Shown one piece after another: positions 52,448 through 61,888 of a stretch of 64,000 bases of DNA. The stretch spans positions 1,240,001 through 1,304,000 of the forward strand of contig NZ_CP126958.1 of assembly GCF_002871915.2 (NCBI RefSeq). The letters run 5' to 3'. Each line of letters begins with the position of its first letter. Position 1 is the first letter of the stretch. Under the pieces are notes generated by a model. It searched no databases. It was not told where the DNA came from and saw only the letters and a program-made list of their open reading frames with translations. This DNA is from Aerococcus loyolae (GTDB lineage Bacteria; Bacillota; Bacilli; Lactobacillales; Aerococcaceae). The position numbers were made by a program, and so were the translations under genes.

Positions 52448-53090
52448 TTAGCAACACAAGCCCCTGACAATAAAAGCTTCAATATAAGACAAGGCTTGAG
52501 CAAAATCTTTCTGACTCGCACTCTCGAATTGAACCCATTGGAAGGATAAAATCGGTGAAATCATAAGCCGAACAATCAGGGCATTGGGCCAGTTATTCAG
52601 TTCTCCCTTGTCCTTAAAATACTCTAGAATATTAAAAAAGCCCGCCTTCAAATGGAAGGGAATTAATTCAGCCAAGTGCTTTAAGAAATTTTCCCGGTAA
52701 AGCATCTCTTGAGCAAATATTTTCATTACCTTGTAGTGGTCAGAATTCTCTTGGAAACAATTGGCTAGAATATGGTGGACAAAATCTTGGAAGGTCCACT
52801 GGTCACCTTTAATCCGTTGTAAGTCAAATTCTTGAGCATATTTTTCCTTAGACATTTCAGCAATGATGGGTAAGATACAAGCAAAGAGTAAGTTTTGTTT
52901 GCTCCCAAAATGTTTGAAAAGCGTTCCTTCTCCTACGCCAGCCCGTCCAGCGATTTCTTTCGTCGAAGTATTGCTGTAGCCATAATCGGCAAATAAATCA
53001 ATACTTGCTTGGAGGATAGCATGCTGGCGCGGCGTTAAGGCTTCCTGACGCGAAAATTTTCCTACAAAGTTTTTTTATATATGCATCCAT
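52448..53090 (-). pseudogene. TetR family regulator with a +1 frameshift in an A7 tract
   Basis: A complete TetR reading can be assembled: ATG at 53090 (GAGGA eight bases upstream) reads MDAYIKK and then loses frame at seven A's (T's on the plus strand, 53070-53076). With six A's the frame runs NFVGKFSRQEALTPRQHAILQASIDLFADYGYSNTSTKEIAGRAGVGEGTLFKHFGSK, a textbook TetR DNA-binding domain, on to the stop at 52448 (213 residues). No in-frame ATG, GTG or TTG exists before MSKEKY at 52855, so without repair only a domainless fragment is made. A homopolymer sequencing error is possible. Confidence 0.8.
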
Positions 53091-53233
53091 CAACAAGTCC
53101 TCAATCTTTTAAAATTATAGTAATGCTTTTATTATATCAAAACCTTCACTATTTAATTGACAAATTAAAATGTTTTTAAATTAAATATAAACAACATTAA
53201 AACCTCTATCCTTATCACTAAACAAGTCTACAA

Positions 53234-53265
53234 AAAAGAGGCAAGACCTTGGTCCCACCTCTTCT
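53234..53265 (-). terminator. Terminator of the DUF2207-LemA unit
   Basis: AAGAGGCAAGACC pairs with GGTCCCACCTCTT with one bulge; on the minus strand TTTTTT follows. Confidence 0.8.
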
Positions 53266-53280
53266 AGAGTATTGTTTATA

Positions 53281-55092
53281 TTAGCGGGCTCCGCCACCTC
53301 CGCCTCCACCGAAGGCTCCGCCCCCACCACCAAAACTCGAAAAGCCACCGCCACCACTGGACATGGCTGAGGTCATTTCTGGAGATATGGATTGGTTATA
53401 AGAACGGTTCATGGCATTAGCAATATAGTAATACTGCCAGAAATTAATATCATTAGCACCGCTATAAACCGATTGCCTTTCAAAATCAGGATAGAGGCTA
53501 GCAAATTCTTTGGCAACTTCTTCAGCAATTCCTAAAACCGCTGCATAAATTAATAAGCGGTCCCAAAGTGCCACTTCTTGGGCACCCCGTTCATTTAATA
53601 AGGAGAAATCCTTAAGATAGTTGTAGAATTTGACCCAATTATCTCTTAATTGATGACCTTTATCGGTAAAGGGATAAGTCACCTGGCTATCCGCTAAGTA
53701 GCGCTGGTCTTGGTCTTCCTTAGCCTTGGCATAGGTCTTATTTTGAATGAAGTCCCCCGCCAGCAAGTAGTTTTTACTATAAGAGCGGTAAGATATGGAG
53801 ACGCCTTTTAGTCTATCCGTGCGGCTTTGACAATATTTTTTGAAGTCTTTTTCTGAAAACTGTCCCTTGTCATCGGCAACTTCATTAAAGATCCGCCACC
53901 AGTCCTTAATCGGATCCAGATCTGGGGCTTGATAAGAAGAATTTACCATAAAGTAATGCTTATCCTTCAACAGACCCGCTTCGCCCGCTAACTTGAGACC
54001 GCCCTCTTTAACTAAGTAAAGGATGGTTCCAGTTAAATAGTTACTATCGAGGTCATCAATGGCCAGTTGGTCCAAAATGAAGTAATCCGAATAAATATCG
54101 TCAGCCGGCAGGTCCCGGTAATACTGACCGTCCAATTCTTGACTTCTCCGTTCAAGAGAGGGATACCATTTCTTCAGGGCTCGGTTCCTCTTGATAGCCT
54201 GACGCACGCCGGCTAGAATACCGACTAGGCCAAGGCCGCCAAGTCCTGCCAGGCCCCATTTGACCGCCTTAGGCATCCGCTCACCCGGCATGGAGGTAAT
54301 GTCTTCAACTGAAGCATTACTATCATAGTCTTTCCAATTATAGTCGGACCCTTCAAAGGCTTCCTTGACATAATCATCAAAGGCCTTATCCGAAGTCCAC
54401 TGGGTCGGATAGGCTCCTTGAGGAATACGGACTAAGAGAATTCCACTCCCTGAGCTAGGCAGGCTTTCCTTGGATTCAGCGACAACCTGACCATCCTCAA
54501 TATGGACTTGACCGCGAAAACCAAAACCCCAAACCCGGTTATTTTCCAGGTTAAAATCTTCCTTTTCAGAAGCAATGGTCATCCGAATATTTTCCGGGCT
54601 ATCTGCCAAATTATCCGAAATAAAACGCCAATAGATCATTTGATTAGTAGCCGTCTGCATCACAAAGTTAGAGATCCGGTAGGAAACCTGGTAAGTGTGA
54701 CGGCCATAGTCAGAAATCCCCCAGTTGAGCTCACTATTTTCATTGCGACCAAATTGATAGGCCTTGGCAGCAAAAGAAGCATCCACATCCCAATTCTTTT
54801 TAGGGCTAAAGGGCTGACCATCCATGCTGACCTGATAGTCAGTTAATTCTTGGGCATCTGTCAAAACCAAGGGCTTATAAATTTCAGTTCCTTCGTGGGT
54901 AGTAATGTCCCAGTGTTCCGTAATTTTGGCTGACCCGTCTTCCTGGAGGACAGTATCCACCGTGATGGAATGAATATCCTGGTCGACCGCTAAGACAGGC
55001 TCCTGGTCTGAACGAATCAGATCAAAAGAAAAGATAAGAGTCAGCAAGAGGACAAGCTTTAGCAATGGAGAAAATAGGCGTTTGACTACCAT
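53281..55092 (-). CDS. DUF2207 membrane protein with glycine-rich C-terminus
   Basis: Protein of 603 residues. An N-terminal signal or anchor helix (about 10-27) leads into the extracytoplasmic DUF2207 domain (VDTVLQEDGSAKITEHWDI...SYRISNFVMQ), then a helix at about 270-290 (KWGLAGLGGLGLVGILAGV), a cytoplasmic domain, and a second hydrophobic region near 510-530. The end is a glycine-rich SSFGGGGGAFGGGGGG tail. It overlaps the lemA-like gene by seven bases; this pairing is common, but the function is not known. Confidence 0.88.
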   Translation of the reverse strand: MVVKRLFSPLLKLVLLLTLIFSFDLIRSDQEPVLAVDQDIHSITVDTVLQEDGSAKITEHWDITTHEGTEIYKPLVLTDAQELTDYQVSMDGQPFSPKKNWDVDASFAAKAYQFGRNENSELNWGISDYGRHTYQVSYRISNFVMQTATNQMIYWRFISDNLADSPENIRMTIASEKEDFNLENNRVWGFGFRGQVHIEDGQVVAESKESLPSSGSGILLVRIPQGAYPTQWTSDKAFDDYVKEAFEGSDYNWKDYDSNASVEDITSMPGERMPKAVKWGLAGLGGLGLVGILAGVRQAIKRNRALKKWYPSLERRSQELDGQYYRDLPADDIYSDYFILDQLAIDDLDSNYLTGTILYLVKEGGLKLAGEAGLLKDKHYFMVNSSYQAPDLDPIKDWWRIFNEVADDKGQFSEKDFKKYCQSRTDRLKGVSISYRSYSKNYLLAGDFIQNKTYAKAKEDQDQRYLADSQVTYPFTDKGHQLRDNWVKFYNYLKDFSLLNERGAQEVALWDRLLIYAAVLGIAEEVAKEFASLYPDFERQSVYSGANDINFWQYYYIANAMNRSYNQSISPEMTSAMSSGGGGFSSFGGGGGAFGGGGGGGAR

Positions 55093-55631
55093 TGAGGCAT
55101 CTCCTGTTTTTCCTCACTGCCACGGAAGTATTCTTCAGGATAGAAGCCGGTCATCCCCGCAACTAGGGAATTGGGGAAGGTTTTAATGATGCGGTTATAC
55201 TTAGTGACCGTGTCATTAAAAATCATCCGGGCTTGGCGGACATTGTTTTCATAGTTATTCACACTATCCATAGTGGTTTGGTAAACAGAAGCAGCCTTCA
55301 ATTCAGGATATTGTTCGACCACGACGTCAATTGACCGCATGGCCTTTTGGAAGAGGTCTTGGTCATGTTCCACTTCTTCAACCGTGGCATCGGGATTAAT
55401 TTTTTGCCGGTTTTTCACCACATTAATCAAGGTATCCGCTTCATGGCTTTGGTAGTTCTTGGTAGCTTGGATCAAATTCGTCAAAGCGTCCCAACGTGAT
55501 TCAACTTGAGCAGCAATTTGCCCCATGGAATTATCAATCATTTCCTTGGATTGGATCATGCGGTTATAAGCACCGATCCCCCAAACGACGATTAGAACGA
55601 GAATAACAACAAATACAATTGCGATAATCAT
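55086..55631 (-). CDS. LemA family protein
   Basis: Membrane-anchored helical protein of 181 residues. One N-terminal helix (2-22) precedes YNRMIQSKEMIDNSMGQIAAQVESRWDALTNLIQATKNY and ENNVRQARMIFNDTVTKYNRIIKTFPNSLVAGMTGF, both LemA signatures. It is translated just before and overlapping the DUF2207 gene. Function unknown in bacteria; relatives accompany envelope-stress proteins. Confidence 0.93.
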   Translation of the reverse strand: MIIAIVFVVILVLIVVWGIGAYNRMIQSKEMIDNSMGQIAAQVESRWDALTNLIQATKNYQSHEADTLINVVKNRQKINPDATVEEVEHDQDLFQKAMRSIDVVVEQYPELKAASVYQTTMDSVNNYENNVRQARMIFNDTVTKYNRIIKTFPNSLVAGMTGFYPEEYFRGSEEKQEMPQW

Positions 55632-55723
55632 TAGATTTCCTCCCTTTGAATAGCTATATGCCTAAAAAGTAATTAATTCTGCCCTTATTTTACCCTAAGT
55701 GGTCTAGGAATCCTAGCTAGATC

Positions 55724-56410
55724 CTAGTTCCTAATTGGATCAAGAGACAAAAGATAGCAAATCTGGTCTTTCACTTGAAAGCGGATATTATAGCCCCCAT
55801 AAAGCATCCCATATTCGCGGTCTTCCTGCCTTTGGTAAGCAGGCCGGGGATCAGCAGCTAAAACCTCAGTAATCCCCTCTCTTTCCGCTTGAGAAACTTG
55901 GTCCGCCAAGTCTTCAGGCCAGTGGACTTGTAGGGTATTAAAGGCCACCTGGTCAATAAAACCAGATTGCCCGTCATTTAGCGCATCTGATTCACTAGAA
56001 TAGGGTTTAATATCATAAATTGGTGTCCCGTCCACCATGTCGATCCCCGACACAATTAACTTGGGGCCCTCAGGACTATCACTTTCTAAGCCTTCCAATT
56101 TCACGGCCGACAAAGCTATACGATTAGGACGAAATGGCGAGCGTGAGGCAAAAACCCCCACTCGCTGATTGCCTCCTAAACGTGGCGGGCGGACGGTCGC
56201 TTTAAAAGTAGCACTCTCCTTGACTTGAGAAAATCCCCAGATTAACCAGAGATAGGTAAAATCTTCAATCCCTTTAAAGGCTTCCAACTGGCGATATTCT
56301 TTTTCAAAGATAATTTCCCCATAGGAATGTTCGGCCTTAACCCCTTGGCGTGGAATGCCAAACTTTTCCTTAAAGGGAGTATGGATATGGGCTATGGGAT
56401 GAATTTCCAT
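55724..56410 (-). CDS. trmO: tRNA m6t6A37 methyltransferase TrmO (TsaA/YaeB family)
   Basis: SAM-dependent enzyme of 228 residues that methylates t6A37 in tRNA-Thr. The beta-barrel domain starts HPIAHIHTPFKEKFGIPRQ and includes LIWGFSQV, ATVRPPRLGGNQRVGVFASRSPFRPNRIALSAVKLEG and GIDMVDGTPIYDIKPY, all highly conserved. The C-terminal part is normal length. Single gene. Confidence 0.93.
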   Translation of the reverse strand: MEIHPIAHIHTPFKEKFGIPRQGVKAEHSYGEIIFEKEYRQLEAFKGIEDFTYLWLIWGFSQVKESATFKATVRPPRLGGNQRVGVFASRSPFRPNRIALSAVKLEGLESDSPEGPKLIVSGIDMVDGTPIYDIKPYSSESDALNDGQSGFIDQVAFNTLQVHWPEDLADQVSQAEREGITEVLAADPRPAYQRQEDREYGMLYGGYNIRFQVKDQICYLLSLDPIRN

Positions 56411-56456
56411 CGGATGATTTGCCTCCTTCTTATCCTATTATTTACTAACATTTCTC

Positions 56457-57545
56457 TTAATACTTATTAAAACAGGCCCTGACTCGTTCAGCAAAGCGGT
56501 CAGGATCATCAAGATAAGGGCTATGACCGCAATCTTTCAGCAAGTAAAAGTCCTTATCCGGAGCGGTTAGGGACTGGTAATAGTTAAAGACCTGACTAAA
56601 AGGAGCGGTCCAGTCTCTTCCCCCAGAGATAAAATAAACCGGTACTTGGTAGGAATCCCCCTGGGCCAATTTAAATTGATTGGAAACAATCATCAAGGGA
56701 GCTTGGATGGCAATATAATGCGACAATTGAAAGAGAAAGAGACCATACCACCTTAAATCCAGCCAAGAAAAATCAGGAGCAGTCAAGGCAAGCCATGTCC
56801 CTTTTAAGGCGTCTGTCAGAGGGTTACCTGGTAAATATTTTCCCGCTACCTGTTCAATGGTTAAGTAGTCTTGAGCGGGAATCAGACGGTGGTTGAGCTG
56901 GTCATCACTGGCCCGTTTTAAAGAGCGAATTTCCAGTAGACCATCCTTATCCCCTGCTGTTTGAGCAGCACTTTCCGCCTGGTCGAGCAGGCTTCTCTGA
57001 GAAGCAATGATATCAATAATCTGACTCACTCCCAGATAGGCCCTAACCTTATGGGGATAAGTCTTAATATAGAGGCTACTGACTTGACTTCCCCAAGAGT
57101 GGCCGATAATAAAGATTTTTTCTTGCTTAAAACGCGCCCTTAAATAATCCACGACCTCATCCATATCATCGATGACTTGGGCCAGGGTCATCCCTGAGAC
57201 TTGCCCTTGGTTTAAGTAATAAGTCCGTCCCGCTCCCCGCTGACTCCAATAAGCAAAGGTATAATCCGCTTCAAGGGCAGGTTGATAGGCATAGGTCAAG
57301 AAGGGATTAGCCATCCCTGGACCTCCGTGGATCCATAAAACCACTGGATTAGTCCTTTGATTACCTCTTAATTGCAAGGCCTGTTGGATGCCACCCGCTT
57401 GAATGATGACATTTTCTTGGATTCCATAGGGAGATCTTATTCGGCTTTGACGGGCATGCTTCTTCCTCTGCAAGAAAATAGCAAAACTACTCAGTCCCAA
57501 AAGCCCAATACTGGCCTTGAGGAAGCTTTTAAAATTCTGTTTCAT
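56457..57545 (-). CDS. Alpha/beta hydrolase, proline iminopeptidase-like, membrane-anchored
   Basis: Protein of 362 residues. An N-terminal helix (about 8-24) suggests a membrane anchor. The oxyanion motif VLWIHGGPGMANP, the nucleophile elbow IIGHSWGSQVSSL, the acidic residue in FISGGRDWTAPF and the His in LKDCGHSPYLDDP complete the S-D-H triad. The HGGPG motif is typical of the S33 peptidases, but the anchored form has unknown substrate. Confidence 0.88.
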   Translation of the reverse strand: MKQNFKSFLKASIGLLGLSSFAIFLQRKKHARQSRIRSPYGIQENVIIQAGGIQQALQLRGNQRTNPVVLWIHGGPGMANPFLTYAYQPALEADYTFAYWSQRGAGRTYYLNQGQVSGMTLAQVIDDMDEVVDYLRARFKQEKIFIIGHSWGSQVSSLYIKTYPHKVRAYLGVSQIIDIIASQRSLLDQAESAAQTAGDKDGLLEIRSLKRASDDQLNHRLIPAQDYLTIEQVAGKYLPGNPLTDALKGTWLALTAPDFSWLDLRWYGLFLFQLSHYIAIQAPLMIVSNQFKLAQGDSYQVPVYFISGGRDWTAPFSQVFNYYQSLTAPDKDFYLLKDCGHSPYLDDPDRFAERVRACFNKY

Positions 57546-57735
57546 GGTCGCTCGTTTCCTCTTCTGTTATTTGTTCAATTATAACACGATTTATTGGCCA
57601 ACCTGCCCGTCAGCATGGATTTTGACTGGATAAATAACGCGCGCTCTAAGGGGAAAATTTATTTTTCAGCGAGGTTACAGATAACTTATTATTTGATTAA
57701 ATATTAGCCAAAGTTTTTTATTTGTCTTTGGGATT

Positions 57736-57744
57736 TGCTATACT
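57736..57744 (+). promoter_or_regulatory. Extended -10 promoter of the lipoprotein gene
   Basis: TGCTATACT at 57736-57744, an extended -10, with a weak TTTATT 16 bases upstream of TATACT. It lies about 40 bases before the lipoprotein start. Confidence 0.5.
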
Positions 57745-57783
57745 TAATGCAATTCGTAAAAGCGCTATGAAAGGAGTCCTCTG

Positions 57784-58434
57784 ATGAAATTACAAAAGTT
57801 CTCACTGATAAGCCTATCTCTATTAACTACTGGTCTCCTCCTCAGCTCTTGTCAAAATCAAGCCAACGAGGCAGCCAGTGCTCAAGCTCAAAACGAAAGT
57901 CAGTCTCAAGCCCATACGATTAAAGAAGATGCCGATAAAGAAGCTAGTCAGCACAATCTGGAAAATCCCGCTGATAGTACCAAGCAAGAAAATATTGACA
58001 AAGATGCCAACTACCAGGTCAATCAAACGATTCCAATCTTCTGCCCTGACGATCCAGAAAAATTAATTGCCGAATTGAAAGTAACGCAAGTGTCAAATAC
58101 TGTCAACGCCCTGCCCCAAGACATGGTTGAAGATCCTAACTACGACCACAAGACCCTAGCCACAATTGAAATTGAATATAAGAATATCGCTTCTCAGGAT
58201 GCCATGGCCATTGGACCAGAAAACTTCACGATCACGGACCAAAATGGTAATCAATTAGAAGCCATCGACCGAGTAGATGGAGATAAATCGGTAGACCAAG
58301 GCCAAATTGCTCGCTCGCAATTCTTTGTCAAGTACGACCCCAGTCAAGCTTTTGACCAAATTACCATGGACCTCCACAGCCTTAATGCCCAAGAGCCCAT
58401 CGCTCGTATCCATGCCAAGGTCAGCCACGATTGA
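57784..58434 (+). CDS. Lipoprotein with DUF5067/DUF4352-like domain
   Basis: Secreted lipoprotein of 216 residues. The signal peptide ends in a lipobox LLLSSC with the lipidated Cys at residue 23. A Gln/Asn/Ser-rich spacer (about 24-80) leads to a beta-sandwich-like domain (PDDPEKLIAELKVTQVSNTVNALPQDM...ATIEIEYKNIASQDAMAIGPENFTI...SQAFDQITMDLHSL). This domain type occurs in many lipoproteins of Lactobacillales with no assigned role. AAAGGAG precedes the ATG. Confidence 0.85.
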   Translation: MKLQKFSLISLSLLTTGLLLSSCQNQANEAASAQAQNESQSQAHTIKEDADKEASQHNLENPADSTKQENIDKDANYQVNQTIPIFCPDDPEKLIAELKVTQVSNTVNALPQDMVEDPNYDHKTLATIEIEYKNIASQDAMAIGPENFTITDQNGNQLEAIDRVDGDKSVDQGQIARSQFFVKYDPSQAFDQITMDLHSLNAQEPIARIHAKVSHD

Positions 58435-58468
58435 TGGCTAAGTGTTCAACTCACGATTAAATAGTAGC

Positions 58469-58515
58469 AAAAGTGCATCAGACAGCCTTAACAGCGTCGT
58501 CTGGTGCACTTTTTG
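58469..58515 (+). terminator. Terminator of the lipoprotein gene
   Basis: AAAAGTGCATCAGAC (58469-58483) pairs with GTCTGGTGCACTTTT (58499-58513) with one G-T wobble, followed by T's. Confidence 0.88.
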
Positions 58516-58617
58516 TCATGTATGCGAGCTTTTATCATAAAGCCTATGTCTTCTCTCTTGAAACGTGCTAAGCTATGATTAATTATAGATAAAGTTCTGC
58601 TTTAGAAAGGACGTTTG

Positions 58618-59706
58618 ATGATGGATTATTTACAATTAATTGAAGATTTAACTAATGCTAAAGGGATGTCCGGCTTTGAAGATGAGGTCATCGAGGTTAT
58701 TAATAAACACAAGGGCAATTATAGCTTGCAAGTGGATAATTTAAAGAACTGCTACCTCAACTTGGACCAGGTCGATCCAGCTAAACCTACCGTTATGCTA
58801 GATTCCCACCTCGATGAAGTCGGCCTCATGGTGAAAGCCATTGACAAGGATGGCCTCATCCTCATTCAAACCATTGGCGGCTGGGTTCCCTCTAACTTAA
58901 CCGCCCAAGTCTTTTATGTCCGTAATCGTGATGGGAAATATTACAAAGGGATTTCAGCCACCAAGCCCATTCACTTTATGACCCCTGAAGAGCGGGAGAA
59001 AAAAATCGCCATTAGCGATATTAAGATCGACATGGGCGCTACTTCTAGAGAACAAGTCGTCAATGACTTAGGGATCGAAATTGGTCAACCGATCGTACCA
59101 GCCACTAAGTTCTCTTATAATGAAGTCACCCGAACCATCTTGGCCAAGGCCTTCGATAACCGGATTGGAACCGCCTGTGCTGTCGCCATTATGCGCGATT
59201 TAGCGGATGAAGTGGGCGATTTTCCTTTTAACCTCGTCGCCGCCCCTGCCGCCCAAGAAGAAGTGGGCACTCGAGGCGCTTCGCTAACGGTTAAACGGGT
59301 CCAACCTCATATCGCGATTATTCTGGAAGGAACTCCCGCCGATGACTTTACCAATGCAAAAGAGCTCTTACAAGGGCAACTCGGCCAAGGGCCACAAATC
59401 CGTCACCGTGACAATTCCTATGTAGCCAACACCCAATTAATCGACCTCTTTAAGCAAGCTGCAAGAGCTGAGAATATCCCTAGTCAACACGCTGTCCGCG
59501 AAGGTGGCGGTACCAATGCTGGTCCTATTCACCTGGGTAATCTAGGAACACCTTGCGCTACAATCGGTATTCCCAGTCGTTACGCCCATACCAATGCCTG
59601 CTTCTGTTCCTATGATGATTTTTTGAATACGATCCACCTGGTTAAAACTTTCCTCCGCCGTCTTACGCTCGAAGACATCCAACAATTTGACCTGAAGACC
59701 TATTAA
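58618..59706 (+). CDS. M42 family metallopeptidase (glutamyl aminopeptidase / endoglucanase-like)
   Basis: Cytosolic two-zinc aminopeptidase of 362 residues. LTNAKGMSGFEDEVIE at the start, VMLDSHLDEVGLMVKAI with His and Asp ligands, AKAFDNRIGTACAVAIM, the general-base pair in APAAQEEVGTRGASL, and the last His in PSRYAHTNACFCSYDD are all present. AAAGGA precedes the start; the ATG at 58618 and that at 58621 are both possible. Confidence 0.95.
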   Translation: MMDYLQLIEDLTNAKGMSGFEDEVIEVINKHKGNYSLQVDNLKNCYLNLDQVDPAKPTVMLDSHLDEVGLMVKAIDKDGLILIQTIGGWVPSNLTAQVFYVRNRDGKYYKGISATKPIHFMTPEEREKKIAISDIKIDMGATSREQVVNDLGIEIGQPIVPATKFSYNEVTRTILAKAFDNRIGTACAVAIMRDLADEVGDFPFNLVAAPAAQEEVGTRGASLTVKRVQPHIAIILEGTPADDFTNAKELLQGQLGQGPQIRHRDNSYVANTQLIDLFKQAARAENIPSQHAVREGGGTNAGPIHLGNLGTPCATIGIPSRYAHTNACFCSYDDFLNTIHLVKTFLRRLTLEDIQQFDLKTY

Positions 59707-60019
59707 AAAACAAATAACGAATTTTCTTGAAAAGGGCCTATGTATTGAATAACGTAGGCCCTTTTGTAGTGATTTTGGAAGATACCCTTTATCTAATCAA
59801 AAAGCCCTTCGTTAAGCCTGCCTACACTTGAATTGTATGTACAAATTATATTTATTATTGTATTATTTATATTTTAAAAATGAAATAATTAGCCATTTAG
59901 AAGTCTTTAAGTTGGAAAACGCTTTTATTTTTATTTAAAATATAATTAAGCATAAGTAAAGTATGAATTGTGCGAATTATATCACTGTAATTGGATGTCT
60001 TAAGAAAGGGTGTATCATA
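59707..60019 (+). other. Leader of the stress-protein gene with a cre-like site
   Basis: Beyond the terminator this AT-rich stretch holds TATAAT (59941-59946) and, just upstream, GGAAAACGCTTTTA (59914-59927), which matches 12 of 14 bases of a TGAAAACGCTTTCA-type catabolite-responsive element. No clear -35 is seen. A short upstream frame opens at 59963 but has no ribosome binding site. Confidence 0.3.
59730..59765 (+). terminator. Terminator of the M42 peptidase gene
   Basis: AAAAGGGCCTA pairs with TAGGCCCTTTT around a short GT/AC-extended loop, followed by TG-T. Confidence 0.85.
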
Positions 60020-60946
60020 ATGACTAAGCGTTTTGTCTATGATGTATTTTCTACTAATGATCAAGCCCGTGCTGCGATTAGCGACTTGATCAGCAAGGGT
60101 GTTCCCCGTTCTGCTGTCGTTTTAGTATCCAATGCCCCAATTGACCAAGAATATGGTTCAGAGGTTGACGTGGTCACTTCTGATGAATTAATTGAAGGAG
60201 AAGAAAGAAGTTGGTGGGACAATGTCTTAGGTTTCTTCTCTGATGACGAAGAAGACACAAGAAATGACGATATCGACTACAAGGGTTATGAAGCTTCCTT
60301 GAACCGTGGCGATATCTTAGTCCTCATCGACCAAGAATATGAAGGCGCAGTAAGCAACCTCGAACGTTCCCCTTACACCACCGGCCCTGAAGCAAGTGAA
60401 GAAGCTACTGGCTATGCTGCCGCTGGAGTGGCAGGCGCAAGTGCTGGTGCAGTTGAACCTGAATACGAAAAAGAAGCTGTCCATACTGATACCCAAAGAC
60501 CAGTTAGTGAGGCAAGCTCCCGTCAAGAAACTCCTCCAAGCGCTGCTAAAACAGCTGATAAGGATGCCGAAAGAATCCGTCTCCACGAAGAACAAGTTGA
60601 CGTTCAAAAACACAAAAAAGATCTCGGTGAAGTTCAAGTGTCTAAGAATGTCGTTGAAGACACCAAGACAGTAGAAGTGCCCGTTCAACGGGAAGAAATT
60701 CATATTAAGAAAGTAACCCCTAGTGAGGGCGAAGTGGATGATAATGCCTTTGAAGAAGAAGAATTTGTGGTTCCAATCTCTGAAGAAGAAGTTTCTGTGA
60801 ATAAGAATACCGTAGTAACTGGTGAAGTTGAAATTGAAAAACAAACTCACCAAGATACCGAAACCGTTTCTGAAACCACCCGTCGTGAAGAACTGGATGT
60901 TCAAGATGATACGGGTAAGGTCATCGATGACGATGCGAAGAAATAG
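60020..60946 (+). CDS. YsnF/AvaK-type stress protein: YflT-like N-terminus plus DUF2382
   Basis: Protein of 308 residues. The ATG at 60020 has AAAGGGTG upstream; the longer frame to 59963 is not supported. The N-terminal part (FVYDVFSTNDQARAAISDLISKGVPRSAVVLVSNAP) resembles the general-stress YflT domain. A low-complexity middle leads to a DUF2382 domain (RLHEEQVDVQKHKKDLGEVQVSKNVVEDTKTVEVPVQREEIHIKK and following). The whole protein is very acidic. Relatives are induced by stress; the mechanism is unknown. Confidence 0.88.
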   Translation: MTKRFVYDVFSTNDQARAAISDLISKGVPRSAVVLVSNAPIDQEYGSEVDVVTSDELIEGEERSWWDNVLGFFSDDEEDTRNDDIDYKGYEASLNRGDILVLIDQEYEGAVSNLERSPYTTGPEASEEATGYAAAGVAGASAGAVEPEYEKEAVHTDTQRPVSEASSRQETPPSAAKTADKDAERIRLHEEQVDVQKHKKDLGEVQVSKNVVEDTKTVEVPVQREEIHIKKVTPSEGEVDDNAFEEEEFVVPISEEEVSVNKNTVVTGEVEIEKQTHQDTETVSETTRREELDVQDDTGKVIDDDAKK

Positions 60947-60979
60947 TTTCCTATAAGCCAGCCTTTCATTACAAAACGA

Positions 60980-61019
60980 TCCGCCATTAGAAGCTTTTAA
61001 TGGCGGATTTTCTTTTTTT
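60980..61019 (+). terminator. Terminator of the stress-protein gene
   Basis: ATCCGCCATTA (60980-60990) pairs with TAATGGCGGAT (60999-61009), followed by TTTCTTTTTTT. Confidence 0.9.
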
Positions 61020-61165
61020 GTCTACCATTTATTATATAGGGAATTGAAAAAAGGAATAAGCGGGAAAAAATAAAATTTTTCCAATAATCTATAGTCAATT
61101 TTGTCCACACGACTCAATCTTATCCGCTTGAGCTTGAATCAGCAAATTAGGAGGAAGAAATTATA

Positions 61166-61630
61166 ATGAATACCGATTTAAAAATCACTAATCAATCAAA
61201 TGCCCGTGAAATTCAGCAAGGACTCCATTTATTAGCTGATGTCGACTGGAAAGCCGCTAACTACCTAGCCAATAAATTAAAAAATGAGCACTTAAGAAAT
61301 ACTGAAATGATTTATTTTTGTAGGGACCACACTGGTCAATTAATCGGCTTTGCCGCTCTACTTTTAGAAGATATTATTTCCAATGCTGATTTTGGTCCAT
61401 TTTTAAGCACGGTTTACGTTAACCCCTCTTACCGCAAGCAAGGTTTTTCTTACCAATTGGTAAATGAAATCGAGTTATTTGCGAAAAATATTGGCTATAC
61501 AAAGATATATACGATTACCCAACATGTCGGCCTCTATGAAAAGATGAACTATCATTTCTTTTGCCAAGGAGTTGATGACATGGGAAGATCTGTGCGCGTT
61601 TTAGATAAAAAATTATCAATCGATAAATAG
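61166..61630 (+). CDS. GNAT family N-acetyltransferase
   Basis: Protein of 154 residues with the GNAT core: strand LIGFAALLLEDI, the acetyl-CoA loop STVYVNPSYRKQGFSYQLVNEI (R/Q-x-x-G-F/Y variant) near residue 90, then the ITQHVGLYEKMNYHF ending. AGGAGG precedes the ATG. The target is unknown. Confidence 0.9.
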   Translation: MNTDLKITNQSNAREIQQGLHLLADVDWKAANYLANKLKNEHLRNTEMIYFCRDHTGQLIGFAALLLEDIISNADFGPFLSTVYVNPSYRKQGFSYQLVNEIELFAKNIGYTKIYTITQHVGLYEKMNYHFFCQGVDDMGRSVRVLDKKLSIDK

Positions 61631-61732
61631 CTAGTAATTTTTATTAAAGATTATCACTAGACACCATAATGGCTCCCCTTAGTTGGCATCATGGTTATAA
61701 AAAAACTTAAGCCCGCCTTTCTTTACAAAATT

Positions 61733-61768
61733 AGCCACTGCTAGATTGTTTAGGAGTGGCTTTTTTTA
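61733..61768 (+). terminator. Terminator of the GNAT gene
   Basis: AGCCACTGCT (61733-61742) pairs with AGGAGTGGCT (61752-61761) with small mismatches, followed by TTTTTT. Confidence 0.8.
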
Positions 61769-61824
61769 TCGCAAAAATCTGCTCACTTGTAAAGTTTATT
61801 TAACAATTGAAACTTTATTTTATA

Positions 61825-61852
61825 TTTACACAGATTACTTTTCTTGTATAAT
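61825..61852 (+). promoter_or_regulatory. Promoter of the DNase gene
   Basis: TTTACA (61825-61830), 16 bases, TATAAT (61847-61852). The predicted start near 61859 gives a leader of about 210 bases, far longer than the neighbours'. Confidence 0.65.
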
Positions 61853-61888
61853 AACCCAATATATATATATTCTGTATTAGAGAAAGAC

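Noticed and set aside
53281..53350. Glycine-codon repeat at the end of the DUF2207 gene as a tandem repeat locus
   Set aside because: It encodes the glycine-rich tail common to this family; the codons are varied and there is no fixed period.
60317..60904. Long antisense frame of 195 codons opposite the YsnF-like stress gene
   Set aside because: It is a mirror of an acidic, low-complexity gene (Phe/Asn-rich translation), has no ribosome binding site and no recognisable domain.
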